This document shows, in pieces, positions 61,180 through 64,000 of a stretch of 64,000 bases of DNA; position 1 is the first letter of the stretch, and each line of letters opens with the position of its first letter. The translations under genes and the position numbers were made by a program. The stretch comes from Nocardioides nematodiphilus (GTDB taxonomy: Bacteria; Actinomycetota; Actinomycetes; Propionibacteriales; Nocardioidaceae): contig NZ_JAIWOY010000002.1 of the NCBI RefSeq assembly GCF_020216525.1, positions 1 through 64,000 of the forward strand, given 5' to 3'. Below the pieces are notes generated by a model, which worked only from the letters and a program-made list of their open reading frames with translations, had not been told where the DNA came from and did no database searches.

Positions 61180-62094
61180 GTGACGGCGTTCCAGATCGCA
61201 GCGGCACAGGTGCCCGCGCTCCCAATGGGCACCGACCTCGCGGTCTTCGAGGAGCAGGCGCTCGCCATCCTGCGGCGCGCGCCCGGGGCGAACCTGCTCG
61301 CGTTCCCGGAGATCCACCTGTTCGGCCCGACCGTCGACGACGCCGACGCTCGGCGCGACGAGCTCCTGCGCGGCGCGGTCGACCTCGACGGGCCGATGGT
61401 CGCCGGGCTGCGGGCCATCGCCGCCCGTCTCGGAGTGTGGCTGGTGCCGGGGACGCTCGTCGAGCGGGGCCCGGACGACACCGTCCTGAACACCGCGATC
61501 GTGCTCGCCCCCGACGGCACGGTGGCGGGCGCCTACCGCAAGGTCTTCCCGTGGCGCCCCTACGAGCCCTATCGACCCGGCGACGCCTTCACCGTCGTCG
61601 ACATCCCCGGTCACTGCCGACTGGGCCTGTCGATCTGCTACGACGCCTGGTTCCCCGAGGTGACCCGGCACCTGGCCTGGTACGGCGCCGACGTGGTGCT
61701 GAACCTGGTCCGTACGACCTCCGACGACCGCGCCCAGGAGCTCGTGCTCGCACGGGCCAACGCGATCGTGAACCAGGTCTTCATGGTCAGCGTCAACTGC
61801 GCGGGCCCGGAAGGACGCGGCCGCAGCATCGTCACCGGACCCGAGGGCGAGGTGCTGGCCGAGTCGCCCGGCGCACACGACGACCTGCTGGTCGTCGACC
61901 TCGACCTCGATCGGATCGAGTACACCCGCACCATCGGCACGGCGGGCGTCAACCGGGTGTGGTCGCAGTTCCGGCCCGACGACGCCCCGATCCCCCTGCC
62001 TCTCTACGCCGGCCGGATCGACCCGGCGACCTGGCAGCCCTCCTTCCAGCACCCGGGCGACGTCGCCCCCTCCGAAAGCGAGCCTCTCCGATGA
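61180..62094 (+). CDS. Carbon-nitrogen hydrolase (nitrilase superfamily)
   Basis: About 304 residues from GTG 61180, which follows AGGAGGT by 4 bp. The catalytic triad is visible: FPEIHLFG (Glu), AYRKVFPWRP (Lys) and LSICYDAWFPE (Cys). MVSVNCAGPEGRGRSIVTGPEGEVLAE completes the fold. It probably hydrolyses an amide. The stop overlaps the permease start, and a divergent GntR regulator sits upstream. So the gene set probably imports and breaks down an amine- or amide-type compound. Confidence 0.9.
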   Translation: MTAFQIAAAQVPALPMGTDLAVFEEQALAILRRAPGANLLAFPEIHLFGPTVDDADARRDELLRGAVDLDGPMVAGLRAIAARLGVWLVPGTLVERGPDDTVLNTAIVLAPDGTVAGAYRKVFPWRPYEPYRPGDAFTVVDIPGHCRLGLSICYDAWFPEVTRHLAWYGADVVLNLVRTTSDDRAQELVLARANAIVNQVFMVSVNCAGPEGRGRSIVTGPEGEVLAESPGAHDDLLVVDLDLDRIEYTRTIGTAGVNRVWSQFRPDDAPIPLPLYAGRIDPATWQPSFQHPGDVAPSESEPLR

Positions 62095-63437
62095 CCACTG
62101 CGCCCGAGATCGCCGCGCCGCACCTGACACGCACCCTGGGGGTGCGCTCGCTGGTGCTGCTCGGCCTGGCGTACATGACGCCGATCATCGTCCTCGGCAT
62201 CTTCGGGGTGGTCGCCGAGACGACCTCCGGCGCGAGCGCGTCGGCCTACCTGGTGGCCATGGCCGCCATGCTCTTCACCGCCGCCAGCTACGGCCGGATG
62301 GCGGCCACCTACCCCGTCGCGGGGTCGGCCTACACGTACGTGCGTCGGACCATCGGGGACCGGATCGGGTTCATGGTCGGCTGGGCGGTGCTGCTGGACT
62401 ACCTGTTCCTGCCGATGGTGATCTGGCTGATCGGCGCGGCGTACCTCAACGCGCAGTTCACGTCGGTGCCCGTCGCGGTCTGGGTCCTGCTGTTCATCGC
62501 GCTCACCACCGTGCTCAACATCATCGGGCTCACCGTCGCCGACCGGGCGAACTTCATCTTGATGGTCGCGCAGTTCCTGGTGGTGCTGCTGTTCGTCGTC
62601 CTCTCGGTCGTCTCGGTCGCCGGCGACCACGGCGGCGGCGCGCTCTTCACCCTCTCCCCGTTCAACCACACCGGTGCCACCTTCTCGGGTGTGACCGCGG
62701 GCGCTGCCATCGCCGCGTACTCCTTCCTGGGCTTCGACGCCGTGACCACCTTCACCGAGGAGGCCATCGAGCCGCGCCGGACGGTGCCCCGTGCGGTCCT
62801 GCTCGTCGCGCTCATCGGCGGTGTCGTCTTCGTGCTCGTCTCGTACACGACCCAGCTGGTGCACCCCGGCGGTGACTTCACCGACTCGTCCTCGGCCGCT
62901 CACGACATCGCCGTGAAGATCGGCGGCAGCCTCTTCGGCGCAGTCTTCCTCGCCGGCCTGGTCGTCGGTCAGTTCACCTCCGGTCTCGCCGCGCAGGCCT
63001 CGGCCTCGCGCCTGATGTACGCGATGGGCCGCGACGGCGTGCTCCCCCGCTCCGTCTTCGGGCGTCTGAGCCGCCGGTTCTCCTCCCCGGTCGCCGGCAT
63101 CCTGCTCTCCGCGCTGGTCGGACTGCTCGCCACGTTCCTGGACGTCGCGACCTCCACCTCGTTCATCAACTTCGGCGCGTTCGTGGCCTTCAGCTGCGTG
63201 AACCTCTCCGTCATCGCCTACTACCTGCGCCACCGCGCCGAGGCCCTCAACCCGGTGCGCTACCTGCTCCTCCCGCTCATCGGCGCAGCGGTCTGCGTCT
63301 ACCTGCTCTTCCAGCTCGACGAACACGCGATCATCCTCGGCCTGAGCTGGGCGGCGCTGGGCCTGTGCGTGCTGCTCTACCTCACCCGCGGCTTCACCAC
63401 GTCGCCCCCGGAGCTGGCGGTCGACCAGCCGGAGTAG
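62091..63437 (+). CDS. APC-family amino-acid/amine permease
   Basis: 448 residues with 12 helices. TLGVRSLVLLGLAYMTPIIVLGIFG begins the fold, followed by YPVAGSAYTYVRRTIGDRIGFMVGW (the GS-A-Y motif of APC carriers) and YSFLGFDAVTTFTEEAIEPRRTVPRAVL (conserved GFD and EE). It resembles putrescine/amino acid importers of the PuuP kind. ATG 62091 overlaps the hydrolase stop by four bases. Confidence 0.93.
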   Translation: MTTAPEIAAPHLTRTLGVRSLVLLGLAYMTPIIVLGIFGVVAETTSGASASAYLVAMAAMLFTAASYGRMAATYPVAGSAYTYVRRTIGDRIGFMVGWAVLLDYLFLPMVIWLIGAAYLNAQFTSVPVAVWVLLFIALTTVLNIIGLTVADRANFILMVAQFLVVLLFVVLSVVSVAGDHGGGALFTLSPFNHTGATFSGVTAGAAIAAYSFLGFDAVTTFTEEAIEPRRTVPRAVLLVALIGGVVFVLVSYTTQLVHPGGDFTDSSSAAHDIAVKIGGSLFGAVFLAGLVVGQFTSGLAAQASASRLMYAMGRDGVLPRSVFGRLSRRFSSPVAGILLSALVGLLATFLDVATSTSFINFGAFVAFSCVNLSVIAYYLRHRAEALNPVRYLLLPLIGAAVCVYLLFQLDEHAIILGLSWAALGLCVLLYLTRGFTTSPPELAVDQPE

Positions 63438-63522
63438 ACCGCCGGGTCGCTAGGGTGGACGAGGGCGCGTGTCGCCCGCGACGTCACGACGCTGCCTGCA
63501 GCCTGGACCCATGGGGGGACCG

Positions 63523-64000
63523 ATGCGCTTCAACTCCAAGGCCAACCTCGACTCGAGCCGGACCCGCGATGTCGGCGGTGGTGGCCGTACGGGCGGTGGC
63601 AGCATCGGCCTCCCGCATGTGGCGGGCGGCGGCGGCGTCGTCGGCGTGATCATCGCCATCATCTACGTGATCATCCAGATGCAGGGCGGCGGCAGCGGAG
63701 GCGGCGGTCTCGGCCAGGCGATCAACGGCTCGGCCTTCACCACCAACTCGGTCGGCCTGTCCGGCTCGAGCGGCTCGACGTTCGACTACGGCACTTGCGA
63801 GACCGGTGAGGACGCCAACCGGAGCGATGAGTGCGCCCTGGTGGCGGTGGAGAACTCGCTGACCGACTACTGGTCCAAGCAGCCGCAGGTCAGCGGCCAC
63901 TTCCAGCCCGAGCAGGCGATCGACGTCTTCCACGGCTCGGTGCAGACCAACGGCTGCGGCAACGCGACCACCGACGTGGGCCCGTTCTACTGCTCGGACG
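63523..64000 (+). CDS. Neutral zinc metallopeptidase (YpfJ family), cut by window end
   Basis: The first 159 residues from ATG 63523 (an earlier ATG at 63511 is also in frame). MRFNSKANLDSSRTRDVGGG, a glycine-rich linker, one helix (GGGGVVGVIIAIIYVIIQM) and CETGEDANRSDECALVAVENSLTDYWS are the typical N-terminal parts of this family. The HExxH zinc site should follow beyond 64000, so catalysis cannot be confirmed. Confidence 0.88.
   Translation, partial: MRFNSKANLDSSRTRDVGGGGRTGGGSIGLPHVAGGGGVVGVIIAIIYVIIQMQGGGSGGGGLGQAINGSAFTTNSVGLSGSSGSTFDYGTCETGEDANRSDECALVAVENSLTDYWSKQPQVSGHFQPEQAIDVFHGSVQTNGCGNATTDVGPFYCSD

Overview
The window is high-GC actinobacterial chromosome. It is most likely from the Nocardioides/Nocardioidaceae group. 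This is an inference from base composition, GTG/ATGA-coupled operons, an InhA-type FabG-FabI pair, an N-terminal GNAT/acyl-CoA synthetase fusion and a FadE24-FadE23-type pair. No 16S gene or other phylogenetic marker is present to prove it.

Region 1 (about 1-16.3 kb) is an accessory stress/dormancy island. It holds a DUF1918 protein, a PfkB-type sugar kinase, three universal stress proteins (one a fragment), an SPFH protein, a GNAT-acyl-CoA synthetase, a MacB-like ABC exporter, a PPOX-fold protein, a beta-CASP metallo-beta-lactamase nuclease and a degenerate flavodoxin. Several resemble members of the Mycobacterium tuberculosis DosR (hypoxia) regulon (Rv0569, Rv2029c, Rv2028c, Rv0080). I see recurrent palindromic elements with a GGGxCyTTCGACCC-like core, placed about 54-59 bp upstream of several start codons, which suggests one shared regulator. 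The island is decaying. An IS256-type element splits the nuclease gene with a 10-bp target duplication, and a truncated stress protein abuts a broken glycosyltransferase.

Region 2 (16.7-22.7 kb) is a divergent envelope cluster. DedA, a Kelch lipoprotein and a beta-propeller lipoprotein lie on the minus strand. A flippase-like/GT4 glycosyltransferase fusion and a PIG-L deacetylase lie on the plus strand. A strong hairpin terminator closes it.

Region 3 (22.7-38.1 kb) is mostly core. It contains a DUF347-type membrane protein, tRNA-Leu(GAG), a nucleosidase, the two acyl-CoA dehydrogenases behind a perfect palindrome, peptide deformylase, a SpoU methyltransferase, siroheme synthase, a GGDEF-EAL protein coupled to a polyprenyl-phosphate glycosyltransferase, and a luciferase-like monooxygenase/FMN reductase pair.

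Region 4 (38.2-50.6 kb) has a class-F-like sortase with its probable substrate, a GDPD, a hydrolase, an SPFH-NfeD pair, SerB, a striking 60-bp palindromic tandem array around an AbiEi/DUF559-like gene, an MFS exporter, and CobT behind a cobalamin riboswitch.

Region 5 (50.6-64 kb) has SixA, FabI/FabG, dodecin, MoaA, SURF1, GrpB, an ABC exporter, an ABC-F protein, a GntR-controlled amidohydrolase/amino-acid permease cassette and the start of a zinc metallopeptidase.
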